This document shows positions 34,916-45,585 of a DNA stretch of 64,000 nucleotides, piece by piece. This DNA comes from Podocnemis expansa (Eukaryota; Chordata; Testudines; Podocnemididae). The position numbers and the translations under genes are program-made. The first letter of the stretch is position 1. Every line of letters begins with the position of its first letter. The stretch covers positions 81,395-145,394 of the forward strand of contig ML682038.1 in the NCBI GenBank assembly GCA_007922195.1, given 5' to 3'. The notes beneath the pieces are model-generated. The model saw only the letters and a list, made by a program, of their open reading frames with translations. It did not search any database and was not told the DNA's origin.

Positions 34916-35670
34916 TTTACAGTTAGAAAAGGCTTTATAGTTCTTTTTTATTTCTGCAAAAATATTTTTTGACTGATCTGATTCCATCATCATTTATAAA
35001 CTAAATGAATTTCAGATAGGTCGTCTCAAATCCAATTGACTGGGGTATCTCCAAATCCACCCAGAAAGGCTGGTAAATGCAATTCAATGAGCCATGCAGG
35101 CCCACTTACTTGAAAAAAAAATCTATAAAACTTGATTGGCTTCTTAACCATTCTGTCTGGGTCTAATACTAACATTACTGAGTTAAAGCATTCAGAAAAT
35201 GCCTTGGAGAGAAAAAGGCAGATGCTAAAATGGAAAGCTAAGGTAAATGTACATTGTGTCCTTGCTCATCATTGTTTCTAACCAAAAAGGAACTGTGAAA
35301 GATCCCTTCCATTCCTTTGTAGATGGGTCATTTTTGATCAGTGAAACACACTTTAATCACATTCAGTTACTTCATCTGCTCATTTGGAGCCTGGAGGAAA
35401 CCCAGGGTAATTGGCTCACCTGTTTTTTTGCTCTCTTTGACAGAAAAGCTCTCCTTCTAGACAAGGAAGATATTTAATTTTAAGTATGTATTTTGCGTCC
35501 TGTGCCATAGCACAGGAAAATAGCAGATAAGAACTTATTGGCACATTTTGTGATCTAATAGAAGAGTGGGCTATTAACAAACAGCTTAGACTATCGACTT
35601 GCTGAATTAATAGCAATCATTACTGCTTAAGAGCTTCAGTGAACATTATGTGATTGCTTTGCTCTGGATC

Positions 35671-35873
35671 TTTTAAACCAGTGTTTTTCAAACTTTTTCC
35701 TCACAACCCAGCTGAAAAATAAACATTAATGCCCATGACCCAACAATTACATCTCTGAGCAATGCATGCCAGTCTTTGGGCAGCTGCGGCAGGGGGTGTC
35801 GTGACCCAGTACCGGAGGGTCTGCGACCCAGTACTGGGTCCTGACCCTAAGCTTGAAAACTACTGTTTTAAAC
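35671..35873. mobile_element. hAT-type non-autonomous transposon, 187 bp
   Basis: The element spans 35679-35865, from CAGTGTTTTTCAAACTTTTT to the inverted AAGCTTGAAAACTACTG. TTTTAAAC flanks it at 35671-35678 and 35866-35873, a perfect 8-bp TSD. It is non-coding. Confidence 0.92.
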
Positions 35874-35999
35874 CATGTCCTTGAGTATTTAGTTATACCT
35901 CCAAATCTTGTAGAATGCTAAGTTTGAAAAAAAGTTAATGCTTTTATAAGTTTCTTTAATTTAGTATGTTCAAATAAAACATACCAGAATTTAAAACAC

Positions 36000-36402
36000 T
36001 GAGGGTATGTCTACGCTTGCAAATTAGTTTGAATTAAGGAGGCTTAATTTGAACTAATTTAGTACTTGTCTACACTTAGGCTTTCATTAGTTTGAATTAA
36101 GGAATTCCTTAAATCAAAGTAATGGAAGCTTAGTTCGAATTAGTAAGACCTGCTGGTTAGTTTGAACTAAGGATGGTGTAGACTAGCATTAACCCTTAGT
36201 TCAAACTTAATAAATTCAAAGTAAGGGCAGTTAGTGGTAGTTCAAATTAACAAAGTGGACTAATTAGAGTTAATGCTAGGTCAAATTAGTCCACTTTGTT
36301 AAGTCAAATCAATAAGTTTGAGTTTAGTTTGAACTAAACTCGAGTTTATTAGTTTGAATTAACAAATTCGAACTAACTTTTCCTAGTATAGACATAGCCT
36401 GA
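36000..36402. mobile_element. TIR element, TTAGTTTGAACTAA palindrome type, 397 bp
   Basis: The element spans 36003-36399. It starts GGGTATGTCTACGCTTG and ends AGTATAGACATAGCC. TGA at 36000-36002 and 36400-36402 is the TSD, or CTGAG if 5 bp. The interior is made of 'agtttgaatta', 'ttcaaattaa' and 'ttgaactaa' palindromic units in both directions. It is non-coding. Confidence 0.85.
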
Positions 36403-36419
36403 GTGTTTCAATCTCATTT

Positions 36420-36937
36420 TTCTAGTGCCTTTACAAAATATACAAGGAGTCCTATCAGGGGCATTACTGGCCCTGGGCCCATGCCCCGAATCCCGGCGCC
36501 AGTGCCCTGGATCTGATTGGGCTGGAGACCTGGGGCCCAGCCGCTCGCGGCGACAGCGGCTGCTCTGCATGGCCTGCGGAGGCATGGCCTGTGGCCAGGG
36601 GTGTGGCCTGCGGGTAGGGGGGAGGGACTGGGCTGGTGCCCTGGGTCCTTTTCCGGGGCAGTGACGCTCCTGAGTCCTGTGTTTAACAAATGTATTTATT
36701 GCATGAGCTTTCATGGGAGAAAATTCCACTTTGTCAGCGGCATAATCTCTCACTGTAATCTGTATAATCTGTTGATTGTAAAGGATTTTTTTTTTTTTTA
36801 CCTTCAGTCTGTTAGGTATAATATTCAGTTGTTTGCATTTGGAAAGGAAGATGATGTCTGTCTGAATCTGAGTGAGCTGTTTCAGTAAGTTGATGGATTT
36901 CCACTTCAAACAGTTGTATTCAGTGCCTTGCATGTTG
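36420..36937 (-). mobile_element. Internally deleted PLE: 5' coding start fused to 3' end
   Basis: On the minus strand the element begins 'ggcaacatgcaaggcactga' (36937 leftward). It encodes INLLKQLTQIQTDIIFLSKC and IIPNRLKVK, typical of the start of PLE ORFs ('..L..DI.FL..C....IIP..L'), and then jumps at about 36735 directly into the 3' end hairpin region ('tgacaaagtggaattttctc'). The RT and endonuclease are missing. A hAT element (36456-36672) interrupts the 3' tail. Confidence 0.7.
36448..36680. mobile_element. hAT-type element nested in the PLE 3' tail, 217 bp
   Basis: The element spans 36456-36672. Left end CAGGGGCATTACTGGCCC, right end inverted GGGGCAGTGACGCTCCTG. AGTCCTAT (36448-36455) and AGTCCTGT (36673-36680) flank it, an 8-bp TSD with one change. 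The duplicated bases are the PLE 'aggagtcctgtggc' motif itself. The interior is GC-rich; no transposase. Confidence 0.85.
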
Positions 36938-37148
36938 CCAAGTTCCAAAGGGGCACCCATGTTAGTCTAGTTCAGCAAAATAAACAAGAAGTCCTGTGGC
37001 CCAATGATTAACAAATTTATTTTTTGCATGAGCTTTCAATTTTCTCCCATGAAAGCTCATGCAATAAATACATTTGTTAGTCTTTAAATGTCACAGAACT
37101 CCTTTTTTATTTTGCTGAACTAGACTAACACAGCTGCCCCTTTGGAAC
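36938..37148. mobile_element. Inverted PLE 3'-end dimer joined to the PLE 5' start
   Basis: The minus arm (36938-37035) and plus arm (37036-37148) form a near-perfect inverted repeat with a very short spacer; shared marks are 'aagttccaaaggggc' and 'gcccctttggaactt' at the outer edges and 'gcatgagctttca' and 'gaaagctcatgca' in the middle. The minus arm's 3' terminus (aagttcc) abuts the 5' start of the neighbouring PLE, which is the tandem junction of Penelope 'pLTR' arrangements. No TSD was found. Confidence 0.75.
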
Positions 37149-38000
37149 TTTACAATATATGAACAAGTCCTTCTGTTAGATTAGAATTTACATTTTCATA
37201 GTTCAGCAATAACATTTACATTGGACCTGCATCATGGGGGAGTAGAGGAAGCATCTAATATTATTTAATGTGGGATCAAATTATAGGTTCACTCCTCTAT
37301 GGTGATCTGGAAAGTGGGAGTGGAGGTTAGTTGTTCTTGGAATGGAGCTCTAATGGTCAGGTGTAGGTGCTCTAAGTATTTATATGAAGCAGATGAGCCT
37401 CTGACAGAATGTTTTAGACAGTAGCATGCATAAAGCTGTCTGCCTACCAGGCTTGTTTATTTCTGAGATAATCTCATGTCACTTCCTATATACCTTCTGC
37501 CCGATGCTAGCAAGAGACAAAAAAGGGTATCGGGATTTGACATTCTACCAATCTGTGGGTTACCTCTGACTATATGGCCTGACTCTTGAGAGAAAGAGAA
37601 AGAGAGAGAGAGAGTTTTAAGGATTTTAGTTTGCTTGGCCCATGAATGAGTACACTTTTCCGTTTCATCTGTAGCACCCAAACACCTTAGTTTTTCCCCT
37701 TATCCCCTTTTATTTCAGATAGCACTCCCTGCTTGGAAACAGCAGGTGGATCTGTTCATTTGGCCTTCCACAGCTGATCCAACCACTCTGATTTACCAAA
37801 AGTTAGCAGTGGACAGCCATCCACTGCCTCATCCTTTGCAACTGGGGCTTCTGCTTATAATTTAAAACATTCAGAATACAGTGCAAATTTAGTCTGCCTC
37901 AGAAGTTATTACCTACCATGGATAAAATGTAATATGTTTAATGGGCATGAGCACTTTACTCCTCCCATATTATTTTTGCTCTATGTAAGCACAGGGACAG
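37149..38000. other. Unassigned stretch with (AG)n
   Basis: A short AG-rich run occurs at 37588-37613. Nothing else is recognised. Confidence 0.4.
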
Positions 38001-39440
38001 ACCTGCTATTGTGGGGAACTCTCCAGTCTTGTATACAACCCCGGTGAAGATGTGTAGCACAAGGATCTGGGTCCCTGCTCCAGAGGCCTTTACCCAGAGG
38101 CCTGCCTGACCTCAAAAGCACCCCTCCCAATCTCCTGGATGGAGGAGTCCCTGTAAGCCCAATAAGGCTGGGCCCCAGCACTTCCAGGGGTACGACCCCC
38201 ACTCTTATCATGGTCTGTCAGGACAGGGCTTGGGTGTCCCCACTCTGAGGTGCTGACTGCACTGACCATTCTTCTGGCCTACCAGCCATTATATACAGTT
38301 CACGGTAATACAATTTATTTAAGCACACAAAAATTAAAAAACCCCAATAAGTAAATAGAGAAAAAGTGGAAAAGGATGAGAAGTAAACCCCCAGTGCCAC
38401 CTCCTGGTGTGGGAGCACTACACACAGAGTCTCTGGGGTCTGAGGAACAGTCTTACAGTCTGTTCTCCATATTGCAAGTCCTCTGCCCGGGGGCTGCGAC
38501 TGGATGATCCAGGGGGCCAGATGCAGGCTCTGGCTCTGGCCACACGTCCCCAAACTCCAGGGGCAGGGCCCTTCTTCCCAGCATCAGCCCCCCTTTATTG
38601 TCCCCCAGCTGCTCACCACACCCAGCTCCAGATGGCTGCAGCTCTGGCTCCCAGCTGCTGCTCTGGTTCTGTTTGGCTCTCTGGGGCGCTCCTCGGGCTT
38701 CTCTGGTCCTCCTGCCTGTGGTGTTTTGGACTGCCTAGGGTCATTGGGGTTGTCATAGTGATAAATGGGAGAGTCGTTTAGGTGCTAGGAAAACCTGTCT
38801 GTCTGCTCTCTCTCTCTCTCAGTTCTCTTTCAATAAAGACTTCTTATACAGGTCTGAATATACTGTCCTCCTTATTGGATTATAATTTCCCTTAAAACTG
38901 TACACTGCCGTGGGTCTGCACAGATCAGATCAGCACCTTGGGCTCCTTCTCTGGCCTCCTGCACCCAGCTTCAGACAACTCTGGCTCTAGCTCTGCTCTG
39001 CTCAGCTTGACTTGGCTCTCTGCTGGTCCAGCTGTTGTGGGTCTGCTCTGCACAAATCAGCCCAGCCTGGCCCCCTTTCCTGGGTTCTCTGGCTCCCAGC
39101 TGCTGGCTGCTTAGTGCTTCCTCCTTAGCTCAGCCCCCCACACACTCTGGCTTGCCCAGCCATGTCCAGCCTGCAGTTTCAGCTCAGGGGTCGGGGAGCA
39201 CTCTCAATCAATCAGGCCATCCTGGGACACTGGCGTTTCCCACTGGCCCTGGGGCTGTCTGTTTCAGAGTCCTGCTTCCAGGTGGGAGCGGCCAATCAAA
39301 CGGCCCATTCAGTCTCAGTAAGGGGCTATCAGTCCCCTTACATCTACTCCCTATGCTGACTTCCCATTAAGAACTTTTGGTTTAAAGCCCTATATGACTT
39401 CCAGCCTAGCCACCAATAGGCCTTTTAGTTCCCCTAAATA
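38001..39440. repeat. GC-rich repetitive region, possibly LTR-derived
   Basis: The block has recurrent phrases ('ctggctcccagctgctg', 'gggtctgc(tct)gcaca', 'ctctggctc') and an 'aataaagacttctta' at about 38833 resembling an LTR polyadenylation region. ORFs up to 124 codons follow from few stops. No paired termini were found, so its origin is undecided. Confidence 0.35.
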
Positions 39441-41034
39441 CCATAATAGTGGCTGAAATGAGGGTGCTCTTAACTGAGCGTTCTTAGTGTAATGGAGGCA
39501 GGATGTTTTTTGTGAAGGGAATCTAGCATCTGGAGGTCTGGATCAGTGCTTCCAAGGTAAAGTGCAAGACTGACAAACAGCTATCAGTGAAGGCTCACTT
39601 TACTATTAGTGAGTTTCAAACCAATGGTGAATTTTGTTTTGAAGTCATAATAGGCCCAGATGGTAAGGGATAAAATTCGCTATTTGCATTCTTTGGGCAA
39701 ATTTTCTTTTAAATAAAACAGGGTCCTTTGGGGTTTTGCTTTCTTACCATTCACATTATTCCTTCAGTTTTTCCTGCTTCATCTGTTTTCCTCAATCTTG
39801 TTCAGGCTATGTTGTTGGACTCATTTTTTTTTTTCTATCACTAAGTTTCAGTTCAGCATTTCTATCCAAAATGTTCTTAGTTTCATTCTCTTTCAGCTGT
39901 TTGTTTTCCCCTTTAGTATCATTTTCATTCTTGAAAACTACCTTTCGTCTTTCACTTGGTATATCTGCTTGACATTTCCCAGTCTACTTGGCCCCTCTTT
40001 TCTGCCATGTTTTCACTTCCCTGAGAGAAGAAGGGTCATTATAAGAGGAAGATTGTTATCCACCATGGATCTAGTTAACATCCATTTCCCTTAGTGGTTT
40101 ATGAGGAGGAAACTATCAGCTTACTCAATGAGAACTGGAGCAGAAAAGAGCCCACTGGAGGGAGCATACAGATGGCTGGACTGTTCTCAGCTTCCTTTCC
40201 CAGACTACATCCATGGGAATTCTCTCCATGCAGCCCACACAGCAGGGTTATGCTGGCTAAAAGTCTACCCCACCCGAACTCACTATAGAAGAAGAGCTAT
40301 GGAGTGGCAAACAGCCCTGCTTTTGTGGCCTTACCAGGAGTCATTGAAATCAATGGAAAGGCTCCATTGTCTTTAATGGGCTTTGGATCAAGTACCCTTA
40401 GAGTGGCTGACAGTGTTAAGCAGTATGTTGGCTTTATTCCCCCTCCCTACCAGGCTTTCCTCACTGGTCTAACCCCTGGGAAGAATAATAGGGTGCTATT
40501 TACCAGGCTCATGATGTACTCTCTGCCCTCCAGCAAATAGTCAGCTAATTTAGGGAATCCAACACACAATTGCTTCAATCAACCACGCTAACCTTACCAC
40601 GGAGAATGAGTATACTGGTTTTTCTCCTCCTTGACTCTTTTTCTTTAGACTGGCTAATCTGTGTGGCTTACAAACCACAATTTAAATTGGAGAGACTGAG
40701 CATTTTAATTATTTGTCTTCAGCCCTCACCAAAAGAAAACAGAAACTGCAGAGTAGCTCTAGAATGGTTAAAAAATAAAGCTGATGATAGGAAAACCTAA
40801 TGGTTGGAATCTATGCTGCAGAGGAAAAGGAGTGACTGTCCTTATACTCCCACAGACAAACTATTTCCGAAAAACTTGGTAAGCACTAGAGATATTGTTC
40901 CTTTTAGTTCTACCTCAATAAGATCTTTCTGAATCTGACTGTATATGCTACAGGCATAAAGCTCTTCCACTTAGTAGAAGTCAGTTAGTGGTGCTTGGCT
41001 AATAGATGTAATGGAATGTGCCCAAAGTATCAAA
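39441..41034. other. Unassigned stretch
   Basis: No gene or transposon end is recognised. A 'cattgaaatcaatgg' phrase near 40343 recurs in old sauropsid repeats. Confidence 0.4.
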
Positions 41035-41037
41035 TGT

Positions 41038-41392
41038 GGCTATATCTACATTGGCAAATTAGTCTGGACTAATGAAGCTTAGTCCAGACTAAATTAGCCC
41101 ATGGCTATACTGGGCTTTGCCCTTAGTCCAAACTAGTAAAACTCGGCATTAGTCCAGGCTTATTTGCTTAGTTCAAACTTTAGTTCTTAAAAAGTTCAAA
41201 ATAACCCATTATTTTGAACTAACTGTGTGTTCTAGTTTGAACTGAGCATTAGTTAGAACTAGAACGCATGGTTAGTTTGAATTAAAAAGTCCGCGGTTAG
41301 TTCAAATTACCCCAAGATTAGTTTGGATTACTCCCGGACTTCTTTAGTTCAGACTAGCAAGTCTGAACTAAAATTTGTGGTGTAATGTAGCC
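41038..41392. mobile_element. TIR element, TTAGTCTGGACTAA palindrome type, 355 bp
   Basis: The left end GGCTATATCTACATTGG pairs with the right end TGTAATGTAGCC. The interior has 'ttagtctggactaa', 'agttcaaact' and 'agttcagactagcaag' palindromic units. Flanks do not give a clean TSD. It is a diverged copy of the 36.0-kb family. Confidence 0.65.
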
Positions 41393-41446
41393 AAAGATGC
41401 CTTTCATATGCCACAGTATGCTATGAGGACTAACTCATGTGCCTTG

Positions 41447-41558
41447 AAGTTGAACAAGCAAGGAGTCCTGTGGCACTAAAGACTAAGTGCCACAGGACTT
41501 CTTGCTTGTTTTGCAGAACTAGGATAACACAGCTACCCCTTTGGAACTTAAAGTTGAA
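41447..41558. mobile_element. Short inverted dimer of PLE 3' ends with 8-bp TSD
   Basis: The minus arm (about 41455-41486) reads 'caagcaaggagtcctgtggc' and the plus arm (41487-41550) reads 'gtgccacaggacttcttgct' and on to 'cccctttggaactt'. AAGTTGAA at 41447-41454 and 41551-41558 flanks the pair. With only about 96 bp between the duplications, this is the smallest of the dimers. Confidence 0.82.
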
Positions 41559-41609
41559 TGGTATTAATGATGGGACGGCCTACTTTGGAAATTGACTGAT
41601 CTTTGACTA

Positions 41610-42617
41610 TTGGGCTATGTCTACACACAAGGTTTTATTTCAAAACAAGTCATTCCGAAATGACTTATTTCAAAATAAAACCTTTATTTCGAAATCACTT
41701 ATTTCCAACTAAAAACAATTTAGTTGGAAATAAGGGAGACCCTGAAAGCTAAATAGAAGGTCTTATGTGTTATGTGGGGACTTGCTATTTTGCTTCAGGA
41801 GAGGGGCACCCTGGGAGGTGTGGCAGCATGGCCCCTTGCAGGCCATGTTGCCACCAACCAGGGCGGAGTTGGGGAGATGGCTTGCCAGGAGCCTCGGCAC
41901 CCCTAGACTCCGCTACCCAGGTCGGGGGAGGTGCAAGGGGCACTGGGTGACCACAGCGGCAACAGCTCACCCTGCGCCCAGGTCCCCGGGGCTGCTGCCC
42001 TGGCAGGGTGAGCCGCAGCTGCGGTGGCTCACTCCACTATGGTCTGAGGGGCTGCACCCCTTGGGGGCCACGGGGGTGCCGGGGCACCCAGCCTTTCCCC
42101 GCTGCCGGGGCTGCAGCCATGGGGAGATGGTCCTGACCTGGCTCCCCAGAGCCCTGGGGGCTGAGCAGCTGCAGCCATGGGGAGCCAGGTCCCACTGGCT
42201 CCCCAGGCCCCCGGGCTCAGCAGCTGCGGGGGGGGGGGGAGCCTCGCGGCTCACCCTGCCACCAGCTTGGGGGCCTGCAGCCCCCGGCAGGGTGGCCACA
42301 ACCAGGGCAGCTCACCTCGTGGCCCATGCTGCCAGGGTGCTAAGCACCCTGGGAGGTAAGGCCAAAACATATTGTTTCAGAACCGTGTTTGTTCCGAAAC
42401 AATATGTCCAAATGGCCTTATTTCGAAATGAGCATTTCAAAATAATGGCCATTTCGAAACCAAACGAGGTTTAAGGTGTTCGGAAATGACACCTCTTATT
42501 TCAAAATGACGGAGTCCTTCATTTTGAAATAAGAAAATGTCGTCTGGACGTAATCTTTTTTATTTCGAAATCACTTGTGTTATTTCAAAATAAAGAAGAT
42601 GTGTGGACACAGCCTTG
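41610..42617. mobile_element. TIR element with GC-rich core, about 1 kb
   Basis: The element spans 41613-42614, from GGCTATGTCTACACACAAGG to GTGTGGACACAGCC. TTG at 41610-41612 and 42615-42617 is the TSD. The outer parts contain 'ttatttcgaaat' palindromes. The middle (41790-42360) is GC-rich with 'ggctgcagcc' and 'ggtgagc' motifs also found in the 16.7-kb and 51.7-kb elements. The 235-codon ORF inside is a composition artefact. Confidence 0.8.
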
Positions 42618-42689
42618 GTGTTGGTTATGCAGGTGGCCTAAGAAGGGATGGTATATAGGGTGGATTCTGAGCTATTACAGAGAATTCTG

Positions 42690-43024
42690 TCTTGGGTGAT
42701 TGGCTAGTGAGATTTGCTCATCTGCTCAAGGCTTAACTGATCGCCATATTTGGGGTTGGGAAGGAATTTTCCCCCAGGGCAGAGTGGCTAGGGCTCTTGG
42801 GTTTTTCACCTTCCTCTGTAGCATGGGGCATGGCTCAACTGCTGGTGAAGTCCCTGTATTTTAAAGTACTTAAATCATGATTTGAGGACTTAACTAACTC
42901 AGTCAAAGGTTAGAGGCTTATTGCTGGGGTGGGTGGGTAAGGTTTGGAGGCCTGCATTGTGCAGGAGGTCAGATGAGATGATCATATTGGTCTCTTGTGA
43001 CCTTGGAGTCTATGAATCTATGAG
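42690..43024 (+). mobile_element. CR1-type LINE 3' end with TCTATGA repeats
   Basis: The sequence 'gggaaggaattttcccccag', 'ttttcaccttcctctgtagc' and 'caggaggtcagatgagatga' is a CR1-family 3'UTR, ending with 'tctatgaatctatgag' at 43009-43024, two terminal octamers. It is a different subfamily from the ATTCTATGA copies. Confidence 0.8.
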
Positions 43025-43586
43025 TAAAACAGATTTCTTTTTTTGTAAGAAGTCCTTGAATATTGTAAATGAGAGCAACTACTGTAGATTCTGATATACA
43101 GAGTGAATTTGAATGGAGCTGAACTGTTCGGGAAATTATGCAGGTTTTTCTACAAGGGTTTGTTTCAAAATGCCCACCTCAGTATGCATGGATTTCCCCT
43201 TTTGAAGGGAACTGTGTTTTTAATTCTAACATCCTTTCAAAGAATGAAGAAAACCTGTGTAGGGAAAGACTAATAAATTACTTAAGGTCTCAAAACAAAT
43301 AGTTTTATGGCATTGTTAGATGTTGCTGGATTTCTTGTGTGTCTACTCCACTGATAAAGTCTTGACCAAAACTGTTTTCTTGAAGGAATACATGTGCATA
43401 AGAGAGCCAACTATTAGTGCCAATTCAGTCAAATTGAATTTAAAGGGTGAAGTATTGTGCCCAGTTAAAAAGGAAATTGTGAACAAAACAGCAGTAAAGT
43501 GGTTTGCATTGTAATACAAATTTACCTTTTTCCTCTTAATGTGACATATGAAAAGTATACATGAAAGAATGCAGCAAATAAGGGAT

Positions 43587-45207
43587 CCTATTCCCAGGGC
43601 TGTTCCTAGGGTAGGGTGAGAGGGGCAGCCACCCAGGGCCCCATACTTTGGGGGCCCCTGGGGGGCTGCTCCGCTGCCTCCGCCCCAATGCCAGGGACTG
43701 GGTGAGCTGGCCAAAAGTGGCAGCCTATTTCACAGGGCTGGGTCTACTGTGAGGCCAGAGGAGTGGCCTGGTATGAAAGTTGCTTAAGGCAGCCTGTTGT
43801 AACACAGTAGATCAGCGCTGCAACAAATGTGAGTCATTAGGACTAATAAAGAGGTGCTAATTGTTGTTCAAACAACCTCTGTGCTTCCTCTCTGCGTCAG
43901 TATCTCTTTGGGCTTCTCTCATTCATATGAAAAGGACTGAAGTCACTGGCAAGCAACCTTTGTATTTTTTTATCAATAGACCCAATGAAGAAAAGAAAAA
44001 AACTGTGAACACTACCATATTCCACCATTTCTGGGATATGGGGATTGCAGTTATTTTTGCAAATTAGGACTTGCCTCTGTTTTCAGTGGGCTGAGAATTC
44101 CCTTGCTTGCAACATAAGTTGTAACTTGTAGATTTTAATAAAAATGCCAGAGATTTTTTTGATTGATAATTAAAAAGAGAAGAGAAAAACAAACTGTTCT
44201 AGTAGGAGCCTGTGTTACGAAGTATGGAATTTTTTCTACAGTTAGAAAGCCTAAGTAACAATAAAATCCAACTCAGGGATGGATCTGCTAGAAGGAGAAG
44301 TTCTAACAAGGTCCTAATCTGAAGGAGTGGAGTGGATAGCCCCACTGTGTTGCTGCCTTATGCACACTGCCAGGGGTCACCAGACCAAGCAGAGAGGAAT
44401 AGCACCCCTTCAATCACAATATTGTGGGCAAGTGTGTGTTCATGAAAACTCATGCAGACTCAGGGAGCAGATGAAGTGCAGAGGTGAAAGTGGAACCCAG
44501 AGGGGCTGCTTCAGTTCCTGAGATTTGGCAGTGAAGAAGGAAACAGGACCTGGATGGACTTTGACAGGCTCAGCAGAAGACAGGATCTTCCAGGACCTTT
44601 CTTTCCAGCCTCGCATTGGCTCTCTTCTCCTTCCTCTGTCTCAGCACTTCCTTCTCATTTCTCCACTTACATCACCCTCTGCCCCACCTCCATTTGCAAG
44701 GCACTCCCCTCCACACAGTCCAGGCTACTACATGCAATTTTAGAGACTTGACATACTTCCTGATTTGAGACAGGAGTATGGCATGTGGGATCACCCTCTG
44801 CATGTTTCATGTACGAGATCTCAAATTAGATGTATAGATTTCAGAGAAGCAACAGAAGCCTCAAGAGAAAGGATGTAAGCCATGAGGGATTGCCACCCCC
44901 CCAACCCCTCCCAGCCATGGTCACTGTCCAATTTTCTGGCGGCAGCCGCTTTTTTTCAGTGGAGGATTGCCACATGGCAGAGGGGTCCGGAGCTAGGTCC
45001 CAAGGAAAAAGTTTGACAACCACCAGCTTAAGAGTGGCTGAGAAACCAGACCCTGCACACCCTGGCATGGGACTGCTGGCACAGAGGCCTGCCCTTCTCC
45101 TGGGCTGGCAGGCCCTGCACCCCAGTGCATGGGGGGTCAGTGGGGGCCCCGCAGAGGGTGATTCGCCCAGGGCCCCACACCCACCTAGGGATGGCCCTGC
45201 CTATTGC
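43587..45207. mobile_element. Long hAT-type element, about 1.6 kb, non-coding
   Basis: The proposed element spans 43595-45199. The left end CAGGGCTGTTCCTAGGG pairs with the right end inverted CCTAGGGATGGCCCTG. CCTATTCC (43587-43594) and CCTATTGC (45200-45207) are an 8-bp TSD with one mismatch. Subterminal GC-rich 'cccagggccccatac' and 'gcccagggccccacacc' also pair. I see no transposase in the AT-rich middle, which may include later insertions. Confidence 0.75.
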
Positions 45208-45489
45208 TGAGAGGGGAAAACTGATTTAGTGTATACAGAAAGATGATCATTTCAAAGCCTCAAGGCCTGGATATTCTTTCAGAGTGTCTTTTGTGCTCCA
45301 GAGTATTATGATGAAAGGCAGTTTCATGAAAAGGCATTTAAACTGTTTTGTTTACAACTTTACACCATAAGAACCTAAAGCAGCCCTCTCAAAGTCATCA
45401 GAGCACTCAGAATTTAGGATGTGCTACTTAAAACAAGATTGTGCCTGCTATTTCAACATATCCTGCAGCACTTTCTTCAAAGCTTCTAT

Positions 45490-45585
45490 TTGTTAACAAT
45501 GGGGTCTTGTGGCACTTTAAAAGACTAAAAATTTATCGCATGGGCTGTTATGGGATAAAATCCTACTTTGTCAGAAACTTTGACC
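45490..45585 (-). mobile_element. PLE 3' end fragment
   Basis: The plus strand shows 'ggtcttgtggcactttaaa', 'agactaaaaatttatcgcat' and 'gggataaaatcctactttgt', a diverged minus-strand PLE 3' end including the hairpin. About 95 bp, single copy, no partner arm. Confidence 0.75.

Noticed and set aside
38407..39370. Possible host gene from ORFs of 84-124 codons
   Set aside because: Region is internally repetitive and GC-rich with an LTR-like AATAAA; no protein motif.
41767..42474. 235-codon ORF in a GC-rich block
   Set aside because: Lies in the GC-rich core of a TIR element with open frames on both strands; composition artefact.
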